DNA of 64,000 bases from Whitmania pigra (GCA_021613335.1 JAJTWR010000044.1:1237501-1301500), one strand, 5' to 3'. Counted from the stretch's first letter, positions 35,465 through 47,280 are shown. A program made the numbers and translations. The notes: generated by a model not told the origin, from the letters alone.

Positions 35465-37880
35465 TCTCCGGGAGCTGATGGCATCCACTACGAGATGCTA
35501 AGAAGGCTCCCAACCGCAAGCCTCAAAGGGATCAAAGCTCTCTTCAACCAATCTTGGTCATTCGGAATGGTCCATTGTTCATGGAAGAGGGCTAGAGTCG
35601 TCAGAATCCCGAAGAAAGGGAAGCCCTCCGAGCTGCCCTCCTCTTACCGCTTCATCTCTCTGACATCCACTCTTTGCAAACATTTGGAGCGGGTGATTGC
35701 CATGAGTCTCAGATGGTTCATAGAGAGCAAAAACCTGTTGAACCAGTACCAAGTTAGTTTCAAAAAAGGTCGAGGCTGTGTGGACCACATAGTCAGACTG
35801 ACGCAGGATATTGCCTCATCCTCAACCAAGAAGCAGATGACTCTTGGAGTCTTCTTAGACTTGGAACAAGCTTTCGACATGGTTTGGAGAGAGGGTATCA
35901 TAGGACAACTTTCCGAGATGGGTGTCAGGGGCAAACCATTGGAATGGATCCACAACTTCCTCCAGAATAGAAGTATTTAAGTGAGGGTTGGATCGGCTCT
36001 CTCCGAACCAGTCGTATTAGAAAACGGCACTCCACAAAGCAGCATCCTCAGTCCTCTTTTATTCATCATCATGATGAATGCAATTCCAAACCCACAGAAA
36101 GGAGTCGAGCTGTCCATGTAATGACGACATTGCTCTGTGGACTATCGGGACGTCCTCAAAAGCAATGACAACACGCATGCAATGCAGCTTAACACTACGG
36201 CTAAGTTTTTATCTGCTAATGGTTTTAAGATATCTGCGTCTAAATCACAAGCAGTTTTATTTACAAACAGCTGGGTCAAGAGGAGCGAGGCCAACATTAG
36301 ACTTCGCATCGGAAAGGAGGAAATTCCCCTGTCTCTAACGGCCACCTTCTTAGGAATCATCCTAGACGCAAAACTAAGTTAGTCTGCTCACGCAGAGGCT
36401 GTCAAGACACGTTGCTTGAAAAGACTCAATGCAATGAGAGCTATCTCGGGAATCTCATGGGGTGCTAGCAAATCCACTCTGCTACAAGTCTACAGAGCCA
36501 CCATAAGCTTCGTCCTCGACTATGGCTGCGAGGTGGTAGATCTGGGGTGCAAACAGATCAGGGACACCAACGACAGGCTTCAGTACCAAGCGCTGAAGAT
36601 CTGCTATGGTGGCATGAGGGGAACAAGTGTCTCGTCTCTACTGGTGGAATACAGTGAGCTTCCCCTCGACCTACGTCGTAGGAAGCTCATGGCAAACCAT
36701 GCCCTCAGGTCTATCGCCATTAAAAATGAATCAGTTAAAGCTAAATACTTCATTTCAGACAGCAAAAAGTCCAAGTCTCAAGCTAGGCTCCACTTCAAGA
36801 TGAAGAAACGAGGGGAGACAACCCCGTGCGAAAGTCGAGTCCCTCCTTCCGGCAGACATCCTAAGAGATATCGAAGAGGAAACCCCCACAATTTTTTCTT
36901 GGAGACTGAGGAAATCAGTGATTGACACCTCGAATCTCTCCTTCGCATCCTACGACCCTCTGAGAAAGCTGGTAGCAATGGAGACGATATGGGATCTCCA
37001 GGGAAGTCTCCTTTCTTATAAGGATGCCTCGAATACGACGGACAACAATGCAGTAATATGAATCCGCATCCCGAAGAAAGACTTAAACTTAAGCCTCGGG
37101 ACATCAAGTCACAGCTGCATAAGTTCCGTCGAACTAGCAGCCATTGAGGACTGTCTGATTAACGTGAAGGACTCCTATCAGGGGGAAACCTTTTATGTAG
37201 TTGTTCTGAGCGATTCGCTTAGCAATAATGATGCTCCTGACATTAAATCCAGTTTTTAATTTCAGATATCCAGGAGAGAGGCAGAAAGGTCATGCTCACC
37301 GCTGGATCCCAGCGTCTATCAAGGATGTCAAAAGGTCCGTGGCCCGCAACATCATCCAACAATGGCAAGCCAGATGGGACAAAGACCCGCGAAGCCAACA
37401 TTACAAGACCATAGAGAAACTTGTGTCGACTAACAGCAAGTTCCAATGTGCCTCAAGGAGGAAGGAGGTTTTTATTTCCAGACTAGGGGTTGGAAAATGT
37501 GCTCTGAATCGACACCTGTTTCTCTTATAACATCATCCCGACAGAAAGTGCAAGGCGTTCCCTCAGGAAGATGAAAATGTGCAGCATTTCCTCAGGGAAT
37601 GTCTGGCCCAATCTGCCCTGAGGAGAGAAATCAGACTCAACACAAATCTATCTGATACGAGCTCCTTGCTTAGCAATCCAGCAAGTGTGGACATCATCTA
37701 CAGATGAATTTTCAAAAATCGGACCCAATTACTTTAATGATTTTTATTTAGACTTTATTTAACTTATTATTATTTTATCCCTATTATTATACTAATACAT
37801 ATTATTAATTTTTCATAACTAACAAGTCTAAATCATCCTAGTTATGCAACGGACTTTAATCAAATAAACAAATAAAATAA
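35465..37880 (+). mobile_element. 5'-truncated non-LTR retrotransposon with RNase H (I-superfamily-like)
   Basis: Degenerate second ORF of a LINE. Reverse transcriptase blocks are SPGADGIHYEMLRRLPTA, ARVVRIPKKGKPSELPSSYR, FISLTSTLCKHLERV, QVSFKKGRGCVDHI, LGVFLDLEQAFDMVW and NGTPQSSILSPLLFIIMMNA. The expected xxDD motif survives as CNDD in a shifted frame. An RNase H-like piece (SSVELAAIED, VVLSDSLS) lies near 37.11-37.22 kb, and a CCHC-like His/Cys tail follows near 37.53-37.62 kb. There are many stops and frameshifts. It ends CGGACTTTAATCAAATAAAC plus an A-rich run. AAATGCGCTTGTG occurs at 35452-35464 and again at 37881-37893: a 13-bp target-site duplication, as expected for target-primed insertion. 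Confidence 0.88.
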
Positions 37881-37980
37881 AAATGCGCTTGTGGCGGTGC
37901 AGGCTGGGTTTCGAACACAACACATTACAACTCTTACCATTGCAGGCACTTACCCATTCCACCAACCCGTGCCGAGCGAC
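37881..37980 (-). mobile_element. SINE head with Pol III boxes (5' part)
   Basis: Read on the minus strand it begins near GGCACGGGTTGGTGGAATGG and contains GTGTTCGAAACCCAGCC, a B-box-like GTTCGAAAC, followed by TGCACCGCCACAAGCGCATT. It is tRNA-derived in layout but not a functional tRNA gene (no foldable cloverleaf by eye). It continues at 35464 after the inserted LINE. Confidence 0.75.
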
Positions 37981-38637
37981 TACTAAAGAGAGATCAAATT
38001 TACTTTTGATTACATGTACCTTAAACGGCCTAAATAATTTTAATGATTTGTTGTTCATATACATTTATGAGGACAAAAACTCATACAGCAAACCAACTCC
38101 CTAGTTTTAAGCAGCCCAACTCAGAAACAAAAGAAGACTTCAAAATGTTTTATTAATCATTTAGCATCTCAAAAATAACAAAATTATTTGAACCAAAATT
38201 GACACAAGTTTGCTGATGCAATTGTATTTTATAACTAACTAGTTTGTGAAATATCACTAGCTAAGTATCAACTGAATTGGAGTTAAAACATACTCTGCTA
38301 TGGAAGTGAAAAAATGTGGCATAATAATGACCTGATGGGAGGAATTATCATAAACCAGTATTTCTTCCAAACTTCAGGTTAAAAACCACTTCAAAGAATG
38401 AGTTAAAACAAAACAGGCAATAATGGCAGGAAGATTCAAATTCTTATCAGGCTTTGCATCTGGCAATTCTTGAGTGCTAATACCATATAATATTTTGCAT
38501 CTAATAAGTCTTGCATGTTATAGAGGTCTAAGTCCAAACACCATCCAAATAAACAGGGAATGACAAGCAAGTCTTGGAATACGTGAGTAAAACTGGTGAA
38601 TTAAAAGCAAGCAAAGCAATTTTCAGCATCACCAAAA
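37981..38637. other. 3' flank of the SH3BGRL-like gene
   Basis: No coding signal. AT-rich sequence that probably includes the 3' UTR of the minus-strand gene at 38638-41102. Confidence 0.5.
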
Positions 38638-41102
38638 TTAAATCTTCAGGAAGTCATTGAGTTCGCCAATTTCATTTGCTTCGTGGAAGGCATCGTAACC
38701 CTAACAAATAAAGGAAATATGCCAACATCTCACTTTAATTCTCAATGCTGATTTAAGAACATTTACAAAATCAATAAGGCTAGAATAAGATTGCTTCAAA
38801 TAAAACATTAAAAATTATTAATCATCTGTCCAAAATGATTAATTTATCACTTGTAAAACAAATTAGTTTCAGAACATTGACATCAATGTCATTAAACATT
38901 TTCAGTTATTGGCATTCTTAAGAAAGGTTTCATTACTTTGCATGTCCTTTGGTACTACTCTGTCTTGTGTTAGATATTTTATGTCAATGATTGTGAAGCT
39001 CATTAAAAACCTGGACAAATCAATCATAAATAAAGCTGCAAATAATACTTTATACTGACCCCACAGTAAATGCTGTTATTAAATATCTGAGGAGGAAGGA
39101 CAACAGAATCTGATCCAGATGGTTTGCCTTGATCCTTCATGAAAAGCTTATCATCAACATTTGCAGCATCAGAAATATCAATCTCTTCAAATGGAATTTT
39201 CTTTCCTTGTAAAACTGTCAAAACAAACTCTTGCTTCTTTCTAATCTGCAATAATATGGTAATACAAAGTAATCTAAAAACTGCCTGAAAAGCTTTCACT
39301 AACAATAAAGAATTAAGTTAAAACTTGAGCAGTGGCAAAACAAACAATGGTTAAAATGTAGACTAATTACATATAAAAAACTAAACAAGTCCCATGTAAA
39401 TCGGGTTGCTGCTGCTTGCTATGCCAAGCTTCGCATCCTCAAGGAGGCGAAGCCATTCCTACCACCTGAGGCTTTCCGGTCTCTCACTATTCAATTTATT
39501 CTATCGTGGCTCGACTACTGCAATTCTCTGCTGGTTAACGTCAACCAGCAAGTCATTAGCACCTTCCAGACCGTCATGAACACGACTGCCAGGCTCATAC
39601 AAGGCGGGAGGCTATCGGACCATATCTCCCCGGTACTTGCTAATCTTCACTGGCTGAAGATCCCGGAGCGGGTGCTGTACAAGACTGCCCTCCTAGTCTA
39701 CAAGGCCGCCACAGGTCAAGCCCCTCGTTACTTGACTGAACTACTGATCAGTACCACAGCTGTCCCTGGCAGGGCATCACTCCGCTCATCCGAGACTAGG
39801 ACCCTGGTCGTTCCACGGTCTCGCAGTGTCAGGCAGGGTGATCAGGCAGGGTGATCAGGCCTTTTATGTCGCCGCTCCCGTGATCTGGAACCTGCTTCCT
39901 CCGAACATTCGTCTGGCGCAGTCGTCAGAAGCCTTCAAATCCGGACTGAAAACCCATCTATTTGTGACCTCATATCAATAATTCTTTAATCTATAGTTTG
40001 TTTTTTGTCCCCGTCTCTATTATTTTATTTTATTTCTTTCTGTTCACTCACTTTTATCCTATTCTTATCTTATTTTATTTTTATTTCATAGACTGCATAT
40101 TTGTGAGCTCTTGTCCGTGCCGTGCCTTTACATCCCTTCGAGATTACATCGAGCACATAAAATATTGGATAAATAAATGTAAATTTTCATTTATCAGATG
40201 TTTAAGATGATTATGTGTGGTGATGTGGATTATAATCGTCTAAATCAAGTAAACAGGCAATGAAAAGCCAAAAAAGCCAATATTGCACCATGCCTTTTAG
40301 TGGGTTCTTAAGCAAGACAGACAATATCAAAGAGAGTAACTATTCCAATCAAATCTCTTTTGTTGAATCAAAATTTGATTATAGTGGTGGACATTCCAAT
40401 AGAACTTCAAGACCACTTTAAGGTTAGAAGGTCTTTCCTTAAAGGGGCAAATTTTTGAGGCAGTGTGAAACCTGTCTGGATAAGCATTGGCTAATATAAG
40501 GGAATTCTATACCAGAATTGTGGGCCAATAATGTCAATGGACCTGCATCACCCAGCGTGTCGAATGTGTGCCATTCTAATGGTATATAAATAATTCATAT
40601 ATGTGATGGAAAAGCTATCAGTTGTTCACAGAGATAAGAACTTTAAAAAGTAGGCTAAATGGATAAAAAAGCAATAATCCATTTAGTAATGTTATTTATA
40701 GTTTCACTCCCTAAATAATGAAATTCATCCATCATATGACTTAAATTTCATGCTTAAGTAGTTTATGTATTCTTTAGAGGTTGGTTAGTTACTTTCAAAA
40801 TTCAAAATATTTTATTCCATGGTATTTAGTCTCAATCTCTTCAATTAAATCATAATTAAAATAAAGATGTAAAACTCGCGTTTAATATAAATGGCGCACG
40901 TTTAACTCATAAGCAGCAGCAGTCAAATTTAAGAAAAAATAGAAATCTCTGCATGCTACCAAGAGCAGCTGGAAGACAATTAATTCTGACATTTCAATCG
41001 CTGTACAGAAACACCTGATCAATTAAAAATTATTTATCACGTGTTATAGCTCTTTACCTCCAGACTGCCAGAAACACGAGAAACGTAAACTTTGATAACC
41101 AT
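38638..41102 (-). CDS. SH3BGRL: SH3 domain-binding glutamic acid-rich-like protein (thioredoxin fold)
   Basis: Small cytosolic glutaredoxin-like protein lacking the redox cysteine pair. Three exons: 41058-41102 (MVIKVYVSRVSGSLE), 39060-39245 (IRKKQEFVLTVLQGKKIPFE then EIDISDAANVDDKLFMKDQG and VLPPQIFNNSIYCG) and 38638-38700 (GYDAFHEANEIGELNDFLKI, TAA). Phases are 0 throughout, giving 97 residues, exactly the family size. The family signature (K.K..FVL....I.FE.IDI, L.PQIFN....CG.YD.F..A.E...L..FLK) is complete. Intron 1 is about 1.8 kb and contains a sense-opposed LINE fragment (39.39-40.19 kb). Which vertebrate paralogue (SH3BGRL, L2 or L3) it corresponds to cannot be told by eye. Confidence 0.93.
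39387..40190 (+). mobile_element. L2/CR1-type LINE 3' fragment in an intron
   Basis: End of a reverse-transcriptase ORF without RNase H: LDYCNSLLVNVNQQVISTFQ, TTARLIQGGRLSDHISPVL, LHWLKIPERVLYKTALLVYK, APRYLTELL, then TRTLVVPRSRS. A short duplication (GTCAGGCAGGGTGATCAGGC, about 39827-39860) breaks the frame before the conserved W-N-L/LP and F-K-S-x-L-K-T-H-L-F end (39880-39965). Followed by about 200 bp of 3' UTR. Inserted antisense to the host gene in its first intron. Confidence 0.85.
40200..41057 (-). other. Remainder of SH3BGRL-like intron 1
   Basis: AT-rich, no coding or repeat signal that I can name. Confidence 0.5.
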
Positions 41103-41635
41103 GATGAGCAGGAACTAACAATACAAGACGTTCGAACTACTACTTCCTTGTTGCCATTTCTAAAAGTGATCTCTAACACTATGTAATTTATTCTATTAGT
41201 ATCTCGTTATTTTATAATTTATGAATATTTTTTTAATTCACCTTGGCTATAAAAAAAATTTTTATTACGCCGCAAACACACGATATTATTTTAAATGCTA
41301 GTTAAAATAACTTCAAGATAAAACAAATAAATTGCAGACGTCAAGCAAATTTCACTTTATTGAATCAAATGTGAAAAGCAAAGCCGCCACACATGGATGT
41401 TCTGCTTCAGCAGTGAACTCCATTTTGGTTCTTGATTTCGAGTTGGTGACAGCAAATCCTGACTTATGTGCAGGCTACGTGAAGCTAGCCGCAAATTGAG
41501 GCGCAAATACCTGAACATAGTGCCTACATTTATGACATTAATTATAATATTTTAATAATGTTTTGTTGCCTGAGATTGTTAAGATTTGCTTCAGGATTTT
41601 GAATATCAGCGAAAGATAAGTAGAACAAACGGAGG
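41103..41635. other. Intergenic, promoter side of the SH3BGRL-like gene
   Basis: No gene seen between the SH3BGRL-like start codon and the hAT element. Confidence 0.5.
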
Positions 41636-43684
41636 CAGAGGCGTAGCCTGGGTATTTTGCGCCCGGGGACAAACTATAGAATTGGCGCCCTTTTCCATGT
41701 CTATATATTTAATCTTACTGTATTACACTAAATTTGAAATTGAAATAAAAATCAAATTTTAATGGCACAAGGCATCCATTTAAAAGTGAAAAACCATTCT
41801 ACAAATAGTAGCGCATCAGTCACCCAATCAGTCAGTCTAAGATGATTTACATGCATAGTAGTCTAATATTGTCTAAAATAGATTTTTTTTTTTTTGATTT
41901 AACAGTTGCAAACTGATCAATAACGTCATCAAAGTCTGTTTTCTCAAGCGTTTCTCTTTCTATACTAAGAAGAGCAAGATCACTGAGACGATCCTGTCCC
42001 ATTGATGCACGCAGATACGACAAAATAAGTTTCAATTTGCTGAATGATCGTTCACAGCTTGCAATTGAAACCGCTATTGCTAACAAAATTTGTAGTGAAA
42101 TTCGAAAATTCGGAAATACGTCGCTTCCATAAAGCACAATAAAACCAAGGAGATCCAAAGGAGTTTCTGGTAGAGTTTCAGTTCGCTTTCTCAGCAGCAT
42201 TCTGGTGAAGAGTTCGTAGCCATTAATGTCCGTGTCTTAGAAAGTTGCAAAATCTGCACAACTTCGACGAATTTCATCTTCATCTGTGTCAGATGTCAGA
42301 AGAGTCTTAACGTCCAGCAGAAATCCAAATTTTGTGTTCAGGTCTTTGAGTCGTGAAAAACGTGTTGACATCTCCTGTTGAAGACGATCGAACACATTCT
42401 TCATAACACGCATTACTTCCTCTTCTGATGGGAGTCCTGCATCTCTTGCCAGTTCTCCAGGCATTCTCCTACGTCGCCTAATTCTTCTTTCTACCGGAAT
42501 ATCCCATGCTGTGAATTTTGTTCTGGCGTTTTCGACCGCAGCCAGGCTCAAATCATCACGAAGCTTGATAAATTCTTGCTCCAAAGATTCAATATCAGTC
42601 GCAGCTTCCTTGAAATTTATGGTAGGATCTTGTAGGCGCTTCTGTGCACGATCAATTTTTCCAAGAACGACATTCCAGAAGTGTAATAAAACTATGAAAT
42701 TAAAATTCATATACAGGTCAGTAACTGTTGTGCACCACTTCTAGTTTCAGGTGTCATAGTGGAGTCTTCCGATAATTTCCCTAGCAATCCAACTAGTTCA
42801 TCCAGTCCTTCATGGATAGCTTTAACAGCTTCAGATCGTGCACTCCAGCGTGTTTCAGACTCTCTTTTTACTGTTATGGGAAGAGCTCTTTTTAATTCTT
42901 CCCAACGAATTGTTGAATGAGAGAAAAACGAATATATGCTTTCAAGTGTTCCAAAAAAAAGTTACGACAACAGGATCTTGCTTAGCTGAATACACACCTG
43001 CTAAATTTAAGCTGTGGTTGTCACAGTTGACGAACAGTGCTCTAGGATTTTTGTCACATATTCGTTGTTGAAGGCCAGATATATGCCCAGTCATCACCGA
43101 AGCATTGTCATAACATTGAGCTCGACAGTCGGCTAGAGGTATCTCATCAGAATTCAGTCTCTCGACGATGACTTTCTCTAGGCTTGCAGCATCTTTTGAA
43201 TATATCTCGATATAACCTAAAAATGATTCTTTGATTTTTAATACAAACTATTATTTCACGCTTTCACGAATGTTGTTTATCTTTGTCTATATTACAACAA
43301 CCACAACCAGTCTCTGATAAAAAGTTTTAATATACCTTAATAGAGTGTAATCCGTTTTAAACCACAATAAGTTCGTCAACAACTTAGTAGTATTACAGTA
43401 GTAGCCACTGCAGAGTGCATGCAGAATCCGTATCCTGACTGGCAGCAGTGGTGGTGGGCTCACTGAGTTCACTGAGCTGGCAGCAGCATCAACCAGGTCT
43501 GGATGGCAGACGTATCAGACGATGGCTCATATCTGCCCTGCTCCAGCCGCCGCTGTTGGCTAGCTTGTGAGTGTGACCTGTTTTACCAATGTCGCAAAAA
43601 TTAGGTAACCCTCATTTTGGCGCCCCTGTATCTTGGCGCCCGGGGACATATGTACCCCCTTGCCCCCCCCTAGCTACGCCTCTG
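41636..43684 (-). mobile_element. hAT DNA transposon with intact ends and 8-bp target duplication
   Basis: Left end CAGAGGCGTAGC, right end GCTACGCCTCTG: perfect 12-bp terminal inverted repeats. The ends are followed by a further inverted GGCGCCCGGGGACA-like block. AACGGAGG stands immediately outside both ends (41628-41635 and 43685-43692), an exact 8-bp target-site duplication, the hAT hallmark. The element is 2049 bp and carries a transposase gene on the minus strand. Degenerate relatives occur at 21.5-22.5 kb and 25.7-26.1 kb. Confidence 0.95.
41850..43230 (-). pseudogene. hAT transposase (ZMYM/DUF4371-like), disrupted
   Basis: Reading down from 43230: SLEKVIVERLNSDEIPLADC, CYDNASVMTGHISGLQQRI, ALFVNCDNHSLNLAGVYSAK (the catalytic-domain block), then a frame change near 42.95 kb. 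A 157-residue frame (42710-42237) follows, with KEAATDIESLEQEFIKLRDD and RRRRRMPGELARDAGL. One stop at 42237-42239 separates it from the next 117 residues in the same frame, which end in the dimerisation block: ETPLDLLGFIVLYG, FRISLQILLAIAVSIASCER and SFSKLKLILSYLRASMGQDR. It is related to vertebrate ZMYM6/ZMYM1-like hAT proteins. The stop and frameshift make this copy non-functional, though the perfect ends could still be mobilised in trans. Confidence 0.88.
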
Positions 43685-43692
43685 AACGGAGG

Positions 43693-43976
43693 CTGAGGCG
43701 TTAACGTTATTTGGGAATTAACTGAGTGGTATTGGATTAGGTCGACTAAGTTATGTTTTGTCTGGATGTTTAGTGTAAAATCTAAATATTTTTTATTACT
43801 CAATTTGTGAATATGACATTGAAGAGTAGTCAATTGTGAGAATATTATTAACATCGAAAATCTATTTTTGATAATTATGTGATCTTTGATAAGTGTAGGG
43901 CTTTTTTCCAGTTAGTTACAGTGCTCCCTGACCATTGGAGAGTCTATTGGAGGGAAATTGCTTGTTGGTAACAACT
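43693..43976. other. Upstream region of the CCDC90/MCUR1-like gene
   Basis: Nothing else seen. The start codon at 43977 follows directly. Confidence 0.4.
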
Positions 43977-45459
43977 ATGTTTCGTCAAAGTCTGGCCTTG
44001 TTTGGCCTACGGTACCGAAATGTTATTTTACATCAAAAATTTGGTTAGTTACTTGTTACTCACGTGCTATTTAAATGTTACATTAATGCCTATAAATCTG
44101 AAGAGTCTTCCAAAATGAGTTAAGTATGAATGATGTAACTGCAAATGATATTTCTGATATAACATTACATAACATTGGTCACAAAGTGGTCTTTCTCCAG
44201 CTTTCCATAAGACATGTTGCTGTTATGAGGGTAAGAAAGGGACTCTTATCGATTCGAAAACAAATATCAACTTTCCCAAATTAGTGGAACAGTTTAAGGC
44301 TGCGGGTAATCACATTTTCACAGCGGCAATGTTTTTTTTTATTAATTGATTCCAGCATCAATACAATGATAAAATACACAAGCATTACAACTGCGCGACG
44401 AACTGCTGACAAATTGATTATTATATATAATTACATAGTATTAACTTGATTGTTATATATGATTACATAATAATAACTTGATAGGTTTCACTGAAGAACA
44501 CGCAAAAATAGCATAGTCATTGCTGGTAGCTTCTCAGAATGAGTCAGACTGCTGCAAACACTTAGATTCTAACATCTGTTCTTACCTGGAAGATTTGGTA
44601 CCTGTTCTAGTCGATTTGAAAGTGGATGTAAGTTATTTTACAATTTATTTTGAAGACAGTGTAAGAAGTTTCTATCTTTGTTTGTAATGTGTAAAGTTAG
44701 GCTCACAATGAGTGAATGCTCAGTGTCACCTTAGTATGTGTAATTCCTTTGCTTGATGGGAAACACATGATAATGCTAAAAAGAAGGAGTTGACATTTTT
44801 ATTATAAGATTAGTGCCGAAAAGGCAAATGGAAAATATTGAATAACCAACAATGAAATGAATATCAACTTTGTCATTTTAAAATGTGGTTCGTAGAAGTT
44901 GTAAGCCACAGAGAGATTGTGCTTAGGGCTTCTGTCAATTTTTGAAATTCACGAGAGTTACATTCCCTGATATAATTTTTATGTGTTTTTCTATGTTATT
45001 TTAATTTTTGTTTAATATGTTGGCATGTGAAAATATTTTTGTGTTTAAGCATGGTTTCGCTTGTCGCTGCTTAGATTCAGATCGATGACATTGGATATGG
45101 ACAATAACCACATTTTACCTGATGTTAATTCAGAATTAATTGTGTGTTATTACATTATAATTAAATATCTATTTTGATTCAACACGTTCCAGATGATAAA
45201 GATAAGAGTTGATACCATTAAACTGGAGCAAGAGATGAAGAAGGCAACCCTCGATCTCGAAATAGAAACGAAAATGAGGAAGAGTTATTTGAAAGGTGAC
45301 GAATTAAAATTTAAATCAGTATTGAACTAATGAAGGTGGAAATTGTTTGGAAATTCTAAATCTAGAAACTGAAGTATTTGTTTTGTTCCAGTAAATTCAT
45401 TGATGTGTGGAATCAGCCTGGGATTCTTCCTCGCAATATTGCTTATTCACAAAGGCTAG
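43977..45459 (+). pseudogene. CCDC90/MCUR1-like mitochondrial inner-membrane protein with in-frame stop
   Basis: Five exons: 43977-44043, 44201-44305, 44485-44627, 45193-45295, 45392-45459, all in phase. The start MFRQSLALFGLRYRNVILH is Arg-rich and acid-free like a mitochondrial presequence. Then GTLIDSKTNINFPKLVEQFK and AAGFTEEHAKIA, corresponding to the FDTHALV..LE..GF...QA block. A coiled coil (RVDTIKLEQEMKKATLDLEI) and a C-terminal membrane segment (CGISLGFFLAILLIHKG) follow; that order is the family's. In exon 3 the codon at 44514-44516 is TAG, inside the conserved helix, and I found no alternative splice that removes it. Read through, it gives about 161 residues, short for the family (about 250). 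Either a decaying gene, a polymorphic or erroneous base, or an unusual splice form. Confidence 0.6.
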
Positions 45460-46430
45460 CAACCCAGATTCATTGCTGAAGACTTGCTTAGCGTCGTTTT
45501 ATTTTGTTGCTTAATTGATATCCTTGACATTAAATGCTTCATGAAGGTGTGATTGAACGATTCTTTCCACAACCAAAATTGAGAATTTCTTATATTGGTT
45601 ACGGGTATTAGGTTATAATACTAATGGCCATATGTCCAGTGTGAATCATCGTTGTGAAGCTAAAAACGCTTTAATATCATGTTTGGGGCTTTCTTTAAAA
45701 TAAAATGGTTGACAATCTAATTTGAGTTTAAATTAATATTGCAAAGGAAGTGTAGTAAATATTCTAAAAGAGTCTACAGAGACAAGCACTTCTAGCTCAG
45801 ACCATTTCAAAGACCATTCCAAATTTACAAGCCGCTCGGTGGGGGAGCGCATGAATAATTATTGACTTGGAAGCCCTTCATTACGACCGGGGTCGCATTT
45901 TTTGCTGAAATCTGACTGTTCAATGACACAGCAAAACATTGAGGAAAGGGGTAACCATATTTTTCTATTTTTAATTTTTAGGAACATCCTCAAAAGGCCG
46001 CCCCTCGATACGCCAATGCCAGATACAAAGTTACTAAAATAGGCTGAAACGCACCCAGTTAGACAAACGATCAAAGAAATTCAAATCCGCTTTGCCGTCG
46101 CGAGAGACTTTAGCTTTAACCATCATGATGATGATTCTTGTTTCGAAAAGGTGTTGCAGCTTTTTTATAATCTAATTTGTCTAAAATAATGATTTTTTGC
46201 GTCAGCCAATTGTTGTCTTGTACCTCATTGTCCAAACTTAATAATTAACTTAAGAACTGGAATTGGAGAATTGACTCATTGCACCAGACTCAAAGACATG
46301 ATACCAGGGACCACATGAGGGTATCGGACAAGAATATGAACCAATCGCGCTGGGTGGATTTTGTTCCAGTTTCAATAGATTACATCGTTACTCTCGGCAC
46401 TCTCGAATACATCTACGCTTCTTTGACTCA
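45460..46430. other. Intergenic, no gene seen
   Basis: No coding signal. At 46.00-46.02 kb the minus strand reads TTGGCGTATCGAGGGGCGG, which resembles a hAT-type terminus, but I found no partner end. Confidence 0.4.
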
Positions 46431-47280
46431 CTATGTCTCACTATGACTCACTAAATGGAAGTAGAAGGCCTGAAGTTTGGCGATGGTGCGCTATCTGTCA
46501 AAGCACCGATGCCGTTGAGCTTTTCGTTCAAATATCTGCAGTAGGTTTTAACAGTTGTTGCAGTTGTTATCTTGGTTGCACCACCAAGACCAGTCGACTC
46601 ACCAACAAGCTTCCACCGCCTGGCAGGATGCCTCAGTTATGCGCTTGGTTCAGTAGTGTCGACGTTTAGTGTGTAGAAGTCTGATGTAGGACTGACGTGC
46701 TCCCTGGCTACCCTTCTCCGTCGAAGCACAGCAAGATGACATCTTGCGTTCATGCACTCGGTATCAAACCCAGGTTGCTTGTATTTGCAGAGGCGAGAAG
46801 CCGTCTCCGGGAGAAATGTTTTCAATGCGGCAGTGAGGGTTGATACGTGGAGATCAGCCATTTGGTCAACATTCACGGAAGACCAGCCGACTAGATCGAC
46901 CAGAGGAGAGGATAGAAGAAACCGTTCCAAGCTGTCAATTTCAAGCTTTCTGCCTGACCATGTGTGCATCTTTCAGGTAACGGGGGAGGGGACGAGACTT
47001 TTCATAAGAGGAGTTGATGGTCGTAGATACCAATCTCAAACTTGTCCACAACATGATGGGCCTACCTTGATCATCTTTCTCAAGCACCACAATCGTGGGT
47101 GGCACCCTCAGCCACAAGTCACCAAAAGGCGAAATGAGGTTTCTGAAAGCTAGGCAGTTCTTGTCATCAGGTTCTTCAAGGTGAATATTGATGTCACCTG
47201 ATTTGAATAGTGTCGGAGAATTTATGATCAAACGGCCGAGCAGGTCTGAAAACTCCGAGAAAAATTGAGTCAAATGAACG
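46430..47280 (-). mobile_element. LINE endonuclease-region fragment
   Basis: Two overlapping minus-strand frames resemble the end of an AP-like endonuclease domain and the linker to the reverse transcriptase in CR1/L2-type LINEs. From 47273: FFSEFSDLLGRLIINSPTLF, KSGDINIHLEEPDDKNC, RPIMLWTSLRLVS. Then, after a frame change near 46.95 kb: SLERFLLSSPLVDLVGWSSV and NVDQMADLHVSTLTAALKTF, LPETASRLCKYKQPGFDTEC. Weaker text (PSPNFRPST) continues to 46.43 kb. No RT catalytic core remains. Frameshifted, non-functional. Confidence 0.75.

Noticed and set aside
37900..37976. Possible tRNA gene (GTTCGAAAC motif, minus strand)
   Set aside because: No cloverleaf pairing by eye, and the sequence continues into a SINE body and tail, with a second SINE head at 23.2 kb.
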